64,000 nucleotides of DNA, taken from an uncultured Pelagibacteraceae bacterium. Its GTDB lineage: Bacteria > Pseudomonadota > Alphaproteobacteria > Pelagibacterales > Pelagibacteraceae. The notes below the pieces were generated by a model, which ran no database searches, had not been told where the DNA came from, and saw only the letters and a list, made by a program, of their open reading frames with translations. Positions 54,328-64,000 of the stretch are shown in pieces. Made by a program: the position numbers and the translations under genes. Location: positions 1-64,000 of the forward strand of contig CACFKI010000001.1 in assembly GCA_902566785.1 (NCBI GenBank), given 5' to 3'. How positions within the stretch are numbered: the stretch's first letter is position 1; every line of letters starts with the position of its first letter.

Positions 54328-57300
54328 TATAGTTTTGTAGGTATCGGTTTCTCTGGGTCTATGTTATATTTTTTAATTGCATCTTTCGCATATTTTGATG
54401 GTATTAACTGCTCCTTAGCTAATACACTTAAAGAATAAGTAACTATATGTTCTTTATCCACCTCAAAAAATTTTCTTAAATTTTGTCTAGTATCACTTCT
54501 TCCATATCCATCTGTACCAAGAGAATAAAAGCTTTTTTCAAGGTATGGTCTAATTTGATCAGAATATAACCTCATATAATCAGATGATGCCAAAATAGGT
54601 CCGTCTTCATTAGAGAGACATTCCTCAAGATAGCTTTTTTTATTTTCCTTATCTGGATTTAGCAAATTAAATCTTTCGACTTCTATAGCATCTTTTCTTA
54701 ATTCGTTATAACTTGTAACACTCCATACATTACTATCAATTTTATAATCTCTCTCCAAAATTTCAGCTGCAGCAATAACTTCTCTTAAAATTGCACCTGA
54801 TCCTAATAATTGAATCTTTGTTTTTTTATTTTTGTTAAAACTTTTAAATTTATACATCCCCTTTAAAATTCCTTTTTCAACATCTTTATCTTTTGGCATT
54901 TCTGGGTGGGGGTAATTTTCATTCATAGTTGTTATGTAATAAAAAATATTTTCCTGTTTTTCATACATTCTTTTCAATCCCTCTCTAAAAATTGTTGCCA
55001 ATTCATAACCAAATGTAGGATCGTATGAAATACAATTAGGAACTACAGATGACAGAACATGACTATGTCCATCTCCATGTTGTAATCCTTCTCCTGCTAA
55101 AGTTGTTCTTCCTGCAGTAGCTCCAATTAAAAAACCTCTTGTTTGATTATCACCAGCTGCCCAAACAAAATCTCCTGTCCTTTGAAAACCAAACATAGAA
55201 TAAAAAATATATATAGGTATCATTGAAATATCATGATTTGTATATGCTGTACCTGCTGCTATCCATGATGACATTGCTCCAGCTTCAGTTATACCCTCCT
55301 CTAAAACTTGGCCTTTTATATCCTCTCTATACGAACTCAGTTGTTCTGAGTCGACTGGTTCATATTTTTGTCCCTCGTGAGCATAAATTCCTATTTTTTG
55401 GAAAAAACCTTCCATACCAAATGTTCTGGCTTCATCTGGTATTATTGGAACTAATCTAGGAGATACATTTTTATCTCTCATTAAATTAGTTAGCATTCTA
55501 ACTAAAACCATTGTTGTGGACATTTCTTTATCTCCTGTTGACTCTTTCATTTTGTCAAAAATATCTTTAGGTGGTGTTTTTATAGCTTTAGCAAAAGATG
55601 ATCTCTCAGGTAAATATCCACCAAGTTTAATTCTACATTCTTTTAAATATTTAATTTCTGGTGAGTTTTCGTCAGGTCTATAGTATTGGATATTTTTTAC
55701 CTGTTCATCAGTTAAAGGTACATCAAATCTGTCTCTATAATACAATAAATCTTTTTCATCTAATTTTTTCTGTTGATGGGTTGTATTCATACTTTCCCCT
55801 GACTTACCCATTCCATAACCTTTTATAGTTTTAGCTAAAATTACAGTTGGTGTTCCTTTGTTTTGCATTGCTGAGTGATAAGCTGCATAAACTTTATGCG
55901 GATCGTGGCCGCCTCTGTTTAATTTCCATATATCTCGATCGGTCATCTGCGATACTAATTCCAAAAGTTCAGGATATTTTCCAAAGAATTTATCTCTTAC
56001 ATATTTTCCTCCTTTGGCTTTAAAAGCTTGATATTCACCGTCTACTGCTTCTCCCATTCTTTTAATCAATAAACCTGATTTATCCTTTGCTAATAATTGA
56101 TCCCAGTAAGATCCCCATATTACTTTAAGTACATTCCATCCTGCTCCTCTAAAAATACCTTCAAGTTCTTGAATAATTTTTCCATTACCTCTAACTGGTC
56201 CATCTAATCTTTGAAGATTACAATTAATAACAAAAATTAAATTGTCCAATTTTTCCCTTGCAGCTAAACCTATAGCTCCTAACGACTCTGGTTCGTCAGT
56301 TTCTCCGTCACCAAGAAAACACCAAATTTTTCTTCCTTCATCTTTTAATAACCCTCTATTAATTAGATATTTATTAAATCTAGCTTGATAAATCGACATG
56401 ATAGGACCAAGTCCCATTGAAACTGTAGGGAACTGCCAAAACTTTGGCATCAGCCATGGGTGTGGATATGACGAAAGACCTCCTGGTTTAACTTCCTGTC
56501 TGAATCGATCCATTTCTCTTTCATTAACTCTCCCTTCTAAAAAAGCTCTAGCATACATACCAGGTGCACTATGACCTTGAAAATAAACTAAGTCTCCACC
56601 AAATTTATTATTTTTTGCTCTCCAAAAATGATTCATTCCAACATCATATAATGTCGCTGCAGATGCAAATGTACCAATGTGACCACCAAGTTCAGGATTT
56701 TTTTTATTTGCCCTAACAACCATAGCTGCTGCATTCCATCTAATTAAAGATCTTATTTTTCTCTCCAAATTTTGATCTCCTGGGGATTGCACTTGATCTT
56801 CTGGATCAATAGTATTTATATAAGGAGTATTTCTTGAAAGAACTAAATCTGAACCTCTCTTATATGAATAATCAATTAATTGCTTTATAATAAATTGAGC
56901 TCTTTCTTTTCCATCATTTTCTAACACTGATGATAAAGATTCTATCCATTCATTTGTCTCTAGAGGATCTATATCTCCTGCTTGATTTACTACCTTTATA
57001 ATTGGATCTTTATTAATAATTCTATCTTTAACTTCATTAACAGATTGTTCAGATTTCTCTATTATATTTTCTATATTTTTTTTTGGTAAATTAGTTTCAG
57101 CCTCTTGAATAATTTTCTCAGTATCAACTGGAATCTTTTTAATTTCTTCTTTTTGATTAGATTTTCCAGAAATTGAAATTAATGAATCACCTTTGGAAAC
57201 TTTATCTCCAATATTTACATCTATAGTTTCTACAATTCCTTCTTCGGTGGAAGGGACTTCAACGCTAGATTTATCACTTTCTAATGTAACTATAGAATCA

Positions 57301-57395
57301 TTTTTTTTTATTTGATCTCCTTTTTTGACCAAAATTTCTATAATTTCTACACTCTCAAAATCACCTATATCTGGAACAGTTATTTTGTTAATCAT
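54327..57395 (-). CDS. aceE: Homodimeric (AceE-type) pyruvate dehydrogenase E1 with N-terminal lipoyl domain
   Basis: aa 1-80 lipoyl domain (VTLESDKSSVEVPS); rest AceE-like (SYPHPWLMPKFWQFPTVSMGLGPI, GDGETDEPESLGAI, GYGRSDTRQNLRKFFEVD). Confidence 0.95.
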   Translation of the reverse strand: MINKITVPDIGDFESVEIIEILVKKGDQIKKNDSIVTLESDKSSVEVPSTEEGIVETIDVNIGDKVSKGDSLISISGKSNQKEEIKKIPVDTEKIIQEAETNLPKKNIENIIEKSEQSVNEVKDRIINKDPIIKVVNQAGDIDPLETNEWIESLSSVLENDGKERAQFIIKQLIDYSYKRGSDLVLSRNTPYINTIDPEDQVQSPGDQNLERKIRSLIRWNAAAMVVRANKKNPELGGHIGTFASAATLYDVGMNHFWRAKNNKFGGDLVYFQGHSAPGMYARAFLEGRVNEREMDRFRQEVKPGGLSSYPHPWLMPKFWQFPTVSMGLGPIMSIYQARFNKYLINRGLLKDEGRKIWCFLGDGETDEPESLGAIGLAAREKLDNLIFVINCNLQRLDGPVRGNGKIIQELEGIFRGAGWNVLKVIWGSYWDQLLAKDKSGLLIKRMGEAVDGEYQAFKAKGGKYVRDKFFGKYPELLELVSQMTDRDIWKLNRGGHDPHKVYAAYHSAMQNKGTPTVILAKTIKGYGMGKSGESMNTTHQQKKLDEKDLLYYRDRFDVPLTDEQVKNIQYYRPDENSPEIKYLKECRIKLGGYLPERSSFAKAIKTPPKDIFDKMKESTGDKEMSTTMVLVRMLTNLMRDKNVSPRLVPIIPDEARTFGMEGFFQKIGIYAHEGQKYEPVDSEQLSSYREDIKGQVLEEGITEAGAMSSWIAAGTAYTNHDISMIPIYIFYSMFGFQRTGDFVWAAGDNQTRGFLIGATAGRTTLAGEGLQHGDGHSHVLSSVVPNCISYDPTFGYELATIFREGLKRMYEKQENIFYYITTMNENYPHPEMPKDKDVEKGILKGMYKFKSFNKNKKTKIQLLGSGAILREVIAAAEILERDYKIDSNVWSVTSYNELRKDAIEVERFNLLNPDKENKKSYLEECLSNEDGPILASSDYMRLYSDQIRPYLEKSFYSLGTDGYGRSDTRQNLRKFFEVDKEHIVTYSLSVLAKEQLIPSKYAKDAIKKYNIDPEKPIPTKL

Positions 57396-57460
57396 TAAAA
57401 GTTAAATTTATGACATAATTATATCTTTTTTTAGTCAATCTTAAATGTGTAAAATGTTCT

Positions 57461-57580
57461 ATGTTTAAAAAGTTCTCTAAATATATAAAAAATATAACAA
57501 TAAATAATAAAATCCAAAAAATTGATGCAAAACTTTGGGTTCAAATGCATTTATTAAAAAAAAGATATAAGATAATTTAA
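57461..57580 (+). CDS. 39-aa hypothetical small protein
   Basis: Manual translation MFKKFSKYIKNITINNKIQKIDAKLWVQMHLLKKRYKII*; in the gap upstream of tRNA-Arg. Confidence 0.3.
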   Translation: MFKKFSKYIKNITINNKIQKIDAKLWVQMHLLKKRYKII

Positions 57581-57634
57581 AAATTAGCAGATTATTGTTT
57601 AAAATTATATTTATTTATCTATATTAATTATATA

Positions 57635-57711
57635 GGGCTGCTAGCTCAATTGGATAGAGCGCAGAGCTACGGACTCTGAGGTTGAGGGTTCAAGTCCTTC
57701 GCGGCCCACCA
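57635..57711 (+). tRNA. tRNA-Arg(ACG), CCA encoded
   Basis: Acceptor GGGCTGC/GCGGCCC, anticodon stem CAGAG/CTCTG with loop CTACGGA, T-arm GGTTCAAGTCC, ACCA. Confidence 0.94.
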
Positions 57712-57722
57712 GAAAGTAAAAA

Positions 57723-57806
57723 ATGAAAGTATCTTTAGAAAAATCTGTAATATATTTTTTTATTCTAATTATATTCTTATTAATATTCTTAACTATATTT
57801 CTTTAA
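57723..57806 (+). CDS. 27-aa predicted single-TM peptide
   Basis: Manual translation MKVSLEKSVIYFFILIIFLLIFLTIFL*; lies between tRNA-Arg and the thioesterase gene. Confidence 0.4.
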   Translation: MKVSLEKSVIYFFILIIFLLIFLTIFL

Positions 57807-57807
57807 A

Positions 57808-58209
57808 ATGAGTAAATTTGAACAAATAAGTATCCATCCAGGATTTATGAAACATAATGGTGGTTTATTTTTTAAGGTAATTTCTAAAACCGAAAGTCAA
57901 TTTAAAACTACAGTCAACGAAAATCATTTAAATCGAGCTGGTATAACACATGGTGGATATATAGCGTCTATAATTGATGCAGGTATAGGAACAGGTGTTC
58001 ATAGAACCACTAGTAAAAATATATTTGTTACAATTTCTTTAGATATAAAATTTATTGGATCTTCAAAAATAGGTGACGAGATAATTGGAAAAGTTAAAAT
58101 TGAAAAAATTACTAACTCTTTAGTATTTGCAAGCTGTAAGCTTGAATGTGAGGATAAAATAATTGCTTCAGCTTCAGGTGTATGGAAAAAAACAGCAAAA
58201 CAATTTTAA
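57808..58209 (+). CDS. PaaI-type hotdog thioesterase
   Basis: 133 aa; NRAGITHGGYIASIIDAGIGTGVHR, TISLDIKFIG. Confidence 0.85.
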   Translation: MSKFEQISIHPGFMKHNGGLFFKVISKTESQFKTTVNENHLNRAGITHGGYIASIIDAGIGTGVHRTTSKNIFVTISLDIKFIGSSKIGDEIIGKVKIEKITNSLVFASCKLECEDKIIASASGVWKKTAKQF

Positions 58210-58216
58210 AGGGTTA

Positions 58217-60541
58217 TCATTCAATTTTTCTTTTATAATTTAAATAACCAAAGAATAAAAAAATAACCAGTGCTATTGGATAAATAAACATTTTATTTGG
58301 TCTATCTAAATTTTCAATTTTTAATTCACTAACTATATCATCTAATTCCAATCCTGCTTTCTTTGCAAGACCATTCCAAACTAAGCTGTCCACAATAATT
58401 TTATTTTTGTTTTCAATTAAAGATATTCCAAAATCATCAAATTTAAAATCTTGTTCAAAAGAATTTTTGTTAATTACAAACAATTTATATCTCTCACCAT
58501 ACTCACTCAATCTTGTGATTTTTATATGAACATCTCTATCTTTATCAATAGAAATAGATTTATAGTTTTTTAAGTCTAAAAATTCAAATTTAGGATAAAA
58601 TTTATTTAAAATAAATTCAGGAGCAAGAAAGCATATGGAAAGAAACAAAAATATAAATATTTCATAAATTTTTAATTTGCTAAAAAACCATCCTTGAGTA
58701 GCAGAAGTAAATATTAATATACCTATAAGTGATGTGACTATTACTAATAAAGCATGCCAAAAATTATCTATACCTATTAATAATAGTTCATGATTGAATA
58801 AAAATACAATTGGAAGTATTCCTGTTCTTAAACTATACCAAAATGCTTGAACACCAGTTTTCAATGGATCACCACCAGAAATACCTGCAGCAGCATAAGA
58901 TGCTAATCCAACTGGGGGAGTAACATCAGCCATTAAACCAAAGTAAAAAACAAACAAATGAACTGCTATTAGTGGAAAAATATATCCAGATGCATTTCCA
59001 ACATCAATTAATACCATTGACATTAATGAAGCAACCACAACATAATTGGCTGTAGTTGGCAAACCCATTCCCAATATTAAACACAAAACAATTGTTAACA
59101 ATATTAAAATGATAACATTATCTCTTGCAACTGCCTCTATAACAATTATCAAGTTTGTACTTAAACCAGTTGAACCGACTGCTCCTACAATTACACCGGC
59201 GGTTGCTATGGCAATTCCAACAGCAACCATATTAATTGCACCTTTCTGAAAACCTTTATTAGTTTGATCAAACCAAATTTGTAATGCTTCAAATTTATTA
59301 GGGAGCTTTATTATTTTATCTAATAAATTAACAAAAATTAAGGCTATGGTTGCATAAAAAATAGAATATGAAGCAGTAAATCTAAAATAAACTAATAATA
59401 TAATAAGTACGAAAATAGGTATTAAAAAATGTAAACCAGAAAAAAAAGTTTGTTTTAAATTAGGTACATCTTTTTCCTCCATACCTTTTAAATTTAATTT
59501 TAATGCCTCTAAATGAGAAATATAAAATAATGCTATGTAAGAAATTATAGCAGGTAAAAAAGCATGCTTAACAACCTCAAAATAAGTTACTCCAATAAAA
59601 CTTGCCATAACAAATGCAGCGGCACCCATAACAGGAGGCATAATTTGTCCATTTACAGATGATGAAACTTCAATTGCCCCAGCTTTTTCTTTAGAAAAGC
59701 CAGTTTTTTTCATAATAGGTATTGTGAAAGTTCCTGTAGTTACAGTATTGGCAACTGAGGAACCCGAGATTAAACCAGTCATCCCAGAACCTAATATTGC
59801 AGCTTTTGCTGGACCACCTTTCATTTTTCCAACCATTGCAAAAGCCAAGTTGAGAAAATATTGACCCCCTCCTGCTGTTTCTAAAAGCCCACCAAATAAA
59901 ACAAACAAAAAAATAAAATCAACAGATACCCCTATAGGTATTCCAAATATTGCTTCTTGATCAAACCATTGAAAGCCAATTAATCTATTTAAAGATAATC
60001 CGCCATGAGAAATTATTTCTGGAGCATATCTTCCAAAATAAGAAAATAATAAAAAACATACTGCTATTATTACCAAGGGAATCCCAATAACCCTTCTAGT
60101 CGCTTCTAATAGTATTAAAATCCCACAAATACCTATAATTAATTCAATGGGTATAATTGTTTCTCCGAAATTTAATTTGAGTAAGATGCCTCCTCTATCT
60201 ACAAGTTGATCATAAAAAAAATAAATATATAAGCATGATAAGGCTCCTATAATTCCAATTAAAATATCAAAAATTGAAATTTTTTTTGATCTGCTTATTG
60301 GAAAAATTAAAAATGCCAATAATAATGCAAAGCCTAAATGAATTGCTCTTGCAGGCAAACCTTTAAACATTCCAAAATTAAAAATGAAAGGGAAAGGAGA
60401 CGCGTACCAAAGTTGGAAAAAAGACCAAATTACAGCAATAATTAAAACTATTTTAAGATGTAATCCTTTTAATTTTTTTGTTGGGGATATATCCTCGTTA
60501 ATTTTACTCTCTATATTTGAGTTAGAGTCTTGATTTATCAT
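58217..60541 (-). CDS. TRAP transporter fused permease (TAXI type) with C-terminal soluble segment
   Basis: 774 aa; GSGMTGLISGSSVANTVTTGTFTIPIMKKTGFSKEKAGAIE, GLPTTANYVVVASL, LMADVTPPVGLASYAAAGISGGDP. Confidence 0.93.
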   Translation of the reverse strand: MINQDSNSNIESKINEDISPTKKLKGLHLKIVLIIAVIWSFFQLWYASPFPFIFNFGMFKGLPARAIHLGFALLLAFLIFPISRSKKISIFDILIGIIGALSCLYIYFFYDQLVDRGGILLKLNFGETIIPIELIIGICGILILLEATRRVIGIPLVIIAVCFLLFSYFGRYAPEIISHGGLSLNRLIGFQWFDQEAIFGIPIGVSVDFIFLFVLFGGLLETAGGGQYFLNLAFAMVGKMKGGPAKAAILGSGMTGLISGSSVANTVTTGTFTIPIMKKTGFSKEKAGAIEVSSSVNGQIMPPVMGAAAFVMASFIGVTYFEVVKHAFLPAIISYIALFYISHLEALKLNLKGMEEKDVPNLKQTFFSGLHFLIPIFVLIILLVYFRFTASYSIFYATIALIFVNLLDKIIKLPNKFEALQIWFDQTNKGFQKGAINMVAVGIAIATAGVIVGAVGSTGLSTNLIIVIEAVARDNVIILILLTIVLCLILGMGLPTTANYVVVASLMSMVLIDVGNASGYIFPLIAVHLFVFYFGLMADVTPPVGLASYAAAGISGGDPLKTGVQAFWYSLRTGILPIVFLFNHELLLIGIDNFWHALLVIVTSLIGILIFTSATQGWFFSKLKIYEIFIFLFLSICFLAPEFILNKFYPKFEFLDLKNYKSISIDKDRDVHIKITRLSEYGERYKLFVINKNSFEQDFKFDDFGISLIENKNKIIVDSLVWNGLAKKAGLELDDIVSELKIENLDRPNKMFIYPIALVIFLFFGYLNYKRKIE

Positions 60542-60560
60542 TTAATTACTTTACCATAAA

Positions 60561-60590
60561 AAAAGGCCCAATACTTATGTTGGGCCTTTT
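60561..60590 (-). terminator. Intrinsic terminator between TAXI SBP and TRAP permease genes
   Basis: 11-bp perfect stem AAAAGGCCCAA / TTGGGCCTTTT, 8-nt loop, followed on the minus strand by a T-tract. Confidence 0.88.
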
Positions 60591-60612
60591 AATTTTGAAT
60601 ATTTGATTAAAA

Positions 60613-61620
60613 TTACATTAATCCAGCTTCTTTGTAATATCTAATGGCACCTGGATGTAAAGGTGCAGATAAACCATCAGCAATCATATCTTCTTTTTTC
60701 AAAGGGGCAAAAGCAGGATGTTGTTTTTTGAAATCATCAAAATTTTCAAAAACTGCTTTAACTACAAGGTATACTAATTCCTCTTCAATAGCGTTACTTG
60801 TTACAACAGTAGCTTTAACTCCAAAAGTAGTTACATCTTTTTTTTGACCTGTGTATGTACCTTTTGGAATGATTGCTTGGGCATAATAATCAGCACCATC
60901 AATTAAGCCTTGTACAGGACCACCAGTAAGATTGATTGGCATTGCTTTTGCTGCACAAGTCGCTGCTTGCTCCATTGCACCATTTGGAAATCCAACAGAA
61001 TATCCATAAGCATCTATCTTACCATCACATAAAGCTTTTACTTGTTCAGAAGATGTAAGTTCTGTAACAGATTTAAAGTAACTATTATCTACTCCCATAG
61101 CTTTCATTAGCTCTTCCATTGTTCCTCTTTGACCTGAACCTGGATTACCAATATTTACAACTTTACCTTTCAAACCTTTAAAATCTTTAACTTTTGCTTT
61201 TTTTCTCGCCCAAATTTGAAAAGGCTCGTTATGAACTGAAAAGACAGCTCTTAATCCATCAAACTGTTTTCCTTCCCATTTACTTGAACCATTAAAAGCA
61301 TGATACTGCCAGTCTGACTGAGCTACTCCAAATTGGAATTCTCCAGCTGCTATCTGACCAATGTTATAATTCGATCCACCTGTAGATGGAGCAGTACATC
61401 TATATTGTTTATCAGTTACTGCTTTACTTCTTCCATGCTCAGAACTTGTTGCGTATTTATGCAACATTTTACATATTGCGTTACCTGTCTGAAAATACAC
61501 TCCAGTAGGTCCCCCTGTTCCTATAGTGAAAAACTCCGCTGATTTTGAAACTGCAGTCATTGAAAATGTAGCTGCAAAAAAAACTAGAGCACTAGACAGA
61601 GATGTGATTATTTTTTTCAT
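60613..61620 (-). CDS. TAXI-family TRAP solute-binding protein
   Basis: 335 aa with signal peptide; FFTIGTGGPTGVYFQTGNAICKML, GFPNGAMEQAA, LHPGAIRYYKEAGLM. Confidence 0.95.
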   Translation of the reverse strand: MKKIITSLSSALVFFAATFSMTAVSKSAEFFTIGTGGPTGVYFQTGNAICKMLHKYATSSEHGRSKAVTDKQYRCTAPSTGGSNYNIGQIAAGEFQFGVAQSDWQYHAFNGSSKWEGKQFDGLRAVFSVHNEPFQIWARKKAKVKDFKGLKGKVVNIGNPGSGQRGTMEELMKAMGVDNSYFKSVTELTSSEQVKALCDGKIDAYGYSVGFPNGAMEQAATCAAKAMPINLTGGPVQGLIDGADYYAQAIIPKGTYTGQKKDVTTFGVKATVVTSNAIEEELVYLVVKAVFENFDDFKKQHPAFAPLKKEDMIADGLSAPLHPGAIRYYKEAGLM

Positions 61621-61709
61621 GTCTCCTCCATTATTAAATTAAACAAATCTAACCATCTAAAAATTGATGTGTCTAGTAAATAAAAGTTAAGTATTTTAAT
61701 ATTAATTTA

Positions 61710-62933
61710 TTAAGATTCAACCCAAGCTTTAAGTCTTTTCGTACCTTCAACAACTTTTGGGGCATACTTATTTAAGAGTTTATCATCAATATTTGTATTT
61801 TCTGAAATATTGTTCATAAAATCTTTTCCATCAAAATCTGTAAAACTTAATCTTACAATCATTTTATGTGAATTAAATCCAAAATCAGAACCAGGCAAAG
61901 ATGCAACTCCAGTATTATCTAATATATCTTCACACAATTTTTCAGCAGAAATAAATTTTTTATTCAAAAATTCTGGCATTATATAGAATCCTCCTTGGGG
62001 TTTTGAAATTAAAACATTATTTGACCTTAAATTTTCAAACATATAATTACCTAATGTCTTAAGAATATTTCTGGATTTTTTTAAATACAGATTATGATCA
62101 TTTTCAAAAGCAGTAATTGCAGCATACTGTATTGGAGAGCTTACAGAAGTAAATGTTTCACTGGCTAAGACTTTTAAAGAATTAATAAGATTTGATAATT
62201 TATTTGGTATCACAAAATACCCTAAACGCCATCCTCCTGCTCCACACCATTTACTAAGACCATTGCTTATTATGGTTTGATCAGGACAAAATTCTGATAT
62301 TGATTGATAATTATTTTCAAATGTTAAATTAGAATAAATTTCATCTGATAACACAGTTAAATTATATTTTTTTATTACAGAGCTTAGCTCCTCTAGATTT
62401 TCACAATTTAGACCACATGGATTATTTGGAGAATTTAAAAATAATAAATATTTTTTATTTTTGTTTTGTGAAACTATTTTTTCAATTGAATTAGGTGATG
62501 GGAACCAATTATTATCTCTATTTGTATCTATAAAATGAAATTTATTTCTACCTATTATTGCCTGTGGTTTATATGAAACCCAGCTAGGAGCTGGCAATAA
62601 AATTTCACCATCAAATAATAATTGTAATAAAAACATCAATTCTTTAGAGCCAGGGCCAATAATAATATTTTGAGATTTATAAATATTATTTTTTTTTTTA
62701 CTTTCAAACTTTGCTATTGACTCTCTTAATTCAAGCAGTCCTTGCATCGGTAAATATTTATTTTGAAAAGAATTTTTTTTTAGACTAGCTTCAACATCAT
62801 CTGGAATTGGAAATGGAGATTGACCAAAACCAAATTTAAAAATTTTTTTTCCTTGATTTTCCAGATCCTTTGAAATTTCATTAATTTTTAAAGTAGATGA
62901 GGTTTTTAAATTTTGTAAGATGTCTTTAATCAT
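61710..62933 (-). CDS. PLP-dependent class I/II aminotransferase
   Basis: KFGFGQSPFPIPDDV, LNSPNNPCGLN, LSDEIYSNLTF, NGLSKWCGAGGWRLGYFVIP. Confidence 0.92.
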   Translation of the reverse strand: MIKDILQNLKTSSTLKINEISKDLENQGKKIFKFGFGQSPFPIPDDVEASLKKNSFQNKYLPMQGLLELRESIAKFESKKKNNIYKSQNIIIGPGSKELMFLLQLLFDGEILLPAPSWVSYKPQAIIGRNKFHFIDTNRDNNWFPSPNSIEKIVSQNKNKKYLLFLNSPNNPCGLNCENLEELSSVIKKYNLTVLSDEIYSNLTFENNYQSISEFCPDQTIISNGLSKWCGAGGWRLGYFVIPNKLSNLINSLKVLASETFTSVSSPIQYAAITAFENDHNLYLKKSRNILKTLGNYMFENLRSNNVLISKPQGGFYIMPEFLNKKFISAEKLCEDILDNTGVASLPGSDFGFNSHKMIVRLSFTDFDGKDFMNNISENTNIDDKLLNKYAPKVVEGTKRLKAWVES

Positions 62934-64000
62934 TAATATTTTAATTCCTTTATATTTTTAAATTCATTTAAAACTTTTGGATTTGATATTGCTTCTATAT
63001 TTTTAATTTTGTTACCATCAATTATATTTTTAACTGCTAACTCTACTATCTTTCCATTTTTAGTTCTAGGAATGTCTGAAACTTCTATAATTTTTGAAGG
63101 AACATGTTTTGGTGAAGCGTTAGTCTTAATCTCTTTTTTTAACATATTTATTAGATTTTGATCTAACGATGAATTTTTGTTTAGTACTACAAATAATATA
63201 ACTCTAACATCATTATCCCACGGCTGTCCAACAACTATAGACTCGTTTATTTCTTCAAATTTTTCAACTATTGAATATATTTCTGAAGTGCCTAGTCTGA
63301 CTCCGCCTGGGTTAAGAGTTGCATCCGATCTTCCATAAATAATATATCCACCAGAATTTTTTTTCTCTGCGTAATCACCGTGATGCCAAATATTTTTAAA
63401 TCTTTTAAAATATGCATTTTTGTACTTTAGGTCTTTTTTGTCGTTCCAAAATTTTAGCGGCATTGATGGAAATGATGATTTACAAACTAATTCTCCTTTT
63501 TTATTTTTTATTGATTTGCCATTAGAATTAAATACGGTGACATCCATACCCAGACCATTATTTTGTATTTCGCCAGACCTAACTGGTTCATAAATATTTC
63601 CTAATACAAAACAGGAAATAATATCTGTTCCTCCAGAAATAGATGATAAATGAACATTCTTTTTTATATTTTTATAAACAAACTCGAAACCATCTTTTGA
63701 TAAAGGTGAGCCAGTTGAACAAATTGTTTTTAATTTTTTAAGTTTATATTTTGAAATAGTCTTAATTCCAAATTTTTTTAATGAGTCAATGTATTTTGCA
63801 CTTACTCCTAAAAGTGTAATTTTCTCCTTCTCAGCAATTTTAATTAGTAAGTCTTTATTTTTATACATTGGTGAGCCATCAAAAAGTACTATTGATGCTT
63901 TGGATGCTAAAGAGCTAACTAACCAATTCCACATCATCCACCCACATGTAGTAAAATAAAAAATATTGTCTCCAGGATTAATTTCACAGTGCAGTTGATG
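62933..64000 (-). CDS. Acetoacetyl-CoA synthetase (partial, continues past right edge)
   Basis: Frame stays open past the listed start (GDNIFYFTTCGWMMWNWLVSSLAS...); HHGDYAEKKNSGGYIIYGRSDATLNPGGVRLGTSEIYSIVE, DIPRTKNGKIVELAVK. Confidence 0.88.
   Translation of the reverse strand, partial: HQLHCEINPGDNIFYFTTCGWMMWNWLVSSLASKASIVLFDGSPMYKNKDLLIKIAEKEKITLLGVSAKYIDSLKKFGIKTISKYKLKKLKTICSTGSPLSKDGFEFVYKNIKKNVHLSSISGGTDIISCFVLGNIYEPVRSGEIQNNGLGMDVTVFNSNGKSIKNKKGELVCKSSFPSMPLKFWNDKKDLKYKNAYFKRFKNIWHHGDYAEKKNSGGYIIYGRSDATLNPGGVRLGTSEIYSIVEKFEEINESIVVGQPWDNDVRVILFVVLNKNSSLDQNLINMLKKEIKTNASPKHVPSKIIEVSDIPRTKNGKIVELAVKNIIDGNKIKNIEAISNPKVLNEFKNIKELKY

Overview
The window is a gene-dense, very AT-rich alphaproteobacterial chromosome segment. 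Gene content and near-absent intergenic space fit a SAR11/Pelagibacterales-like streamlined genome (inference, no database search run). Most of it is core genes: hisS/hisZ, hisD, infA, murA, dcd, rpmH-rnpA-yidD-yidC, argB, dapD-dapE, truA-fmt-def, aroK-aroB, bolA/J-domain/cobS/cobT, gyrB-regB, lepA, pheT-pheS-rplT-rpmI-infC-thrS, gltB-gltD, uppP, pyruvate dehydrogenase, a TAXI-TRAP transporter and acetoacetyl-CoA synthetase. I recognised five tRNA genes by folding: His, Phe, Thr, Ser and Arg. Accessory surface-glycan genes sit at about 29.1-35.3 kb and 43.7-45.6 kb, with a partial sulfotransferase at the left edge. I saw no CRISPR array, transposase, prophage or rRNA. The observations most worth checking are: (1) tRNA-His ends 4 nt before the hisS start codon, and the only SD-like sequence lies inside its acceptor stem; (2) a lipoyl domain is fused to the N-terminus of an AceE-type E1, while the adjacent E2 has none; (3) a class II HDAC-like gene is followed by a SET/post-SET methyltransferase gene; (4) an 847-aa SDR + cupin + C-methyltransferase fusion; (5) CobS/CobT appear without other cobalamin genes, beside a J-domain protein and BolA; (6) structured intergenic regions flank the cold-shock gene.
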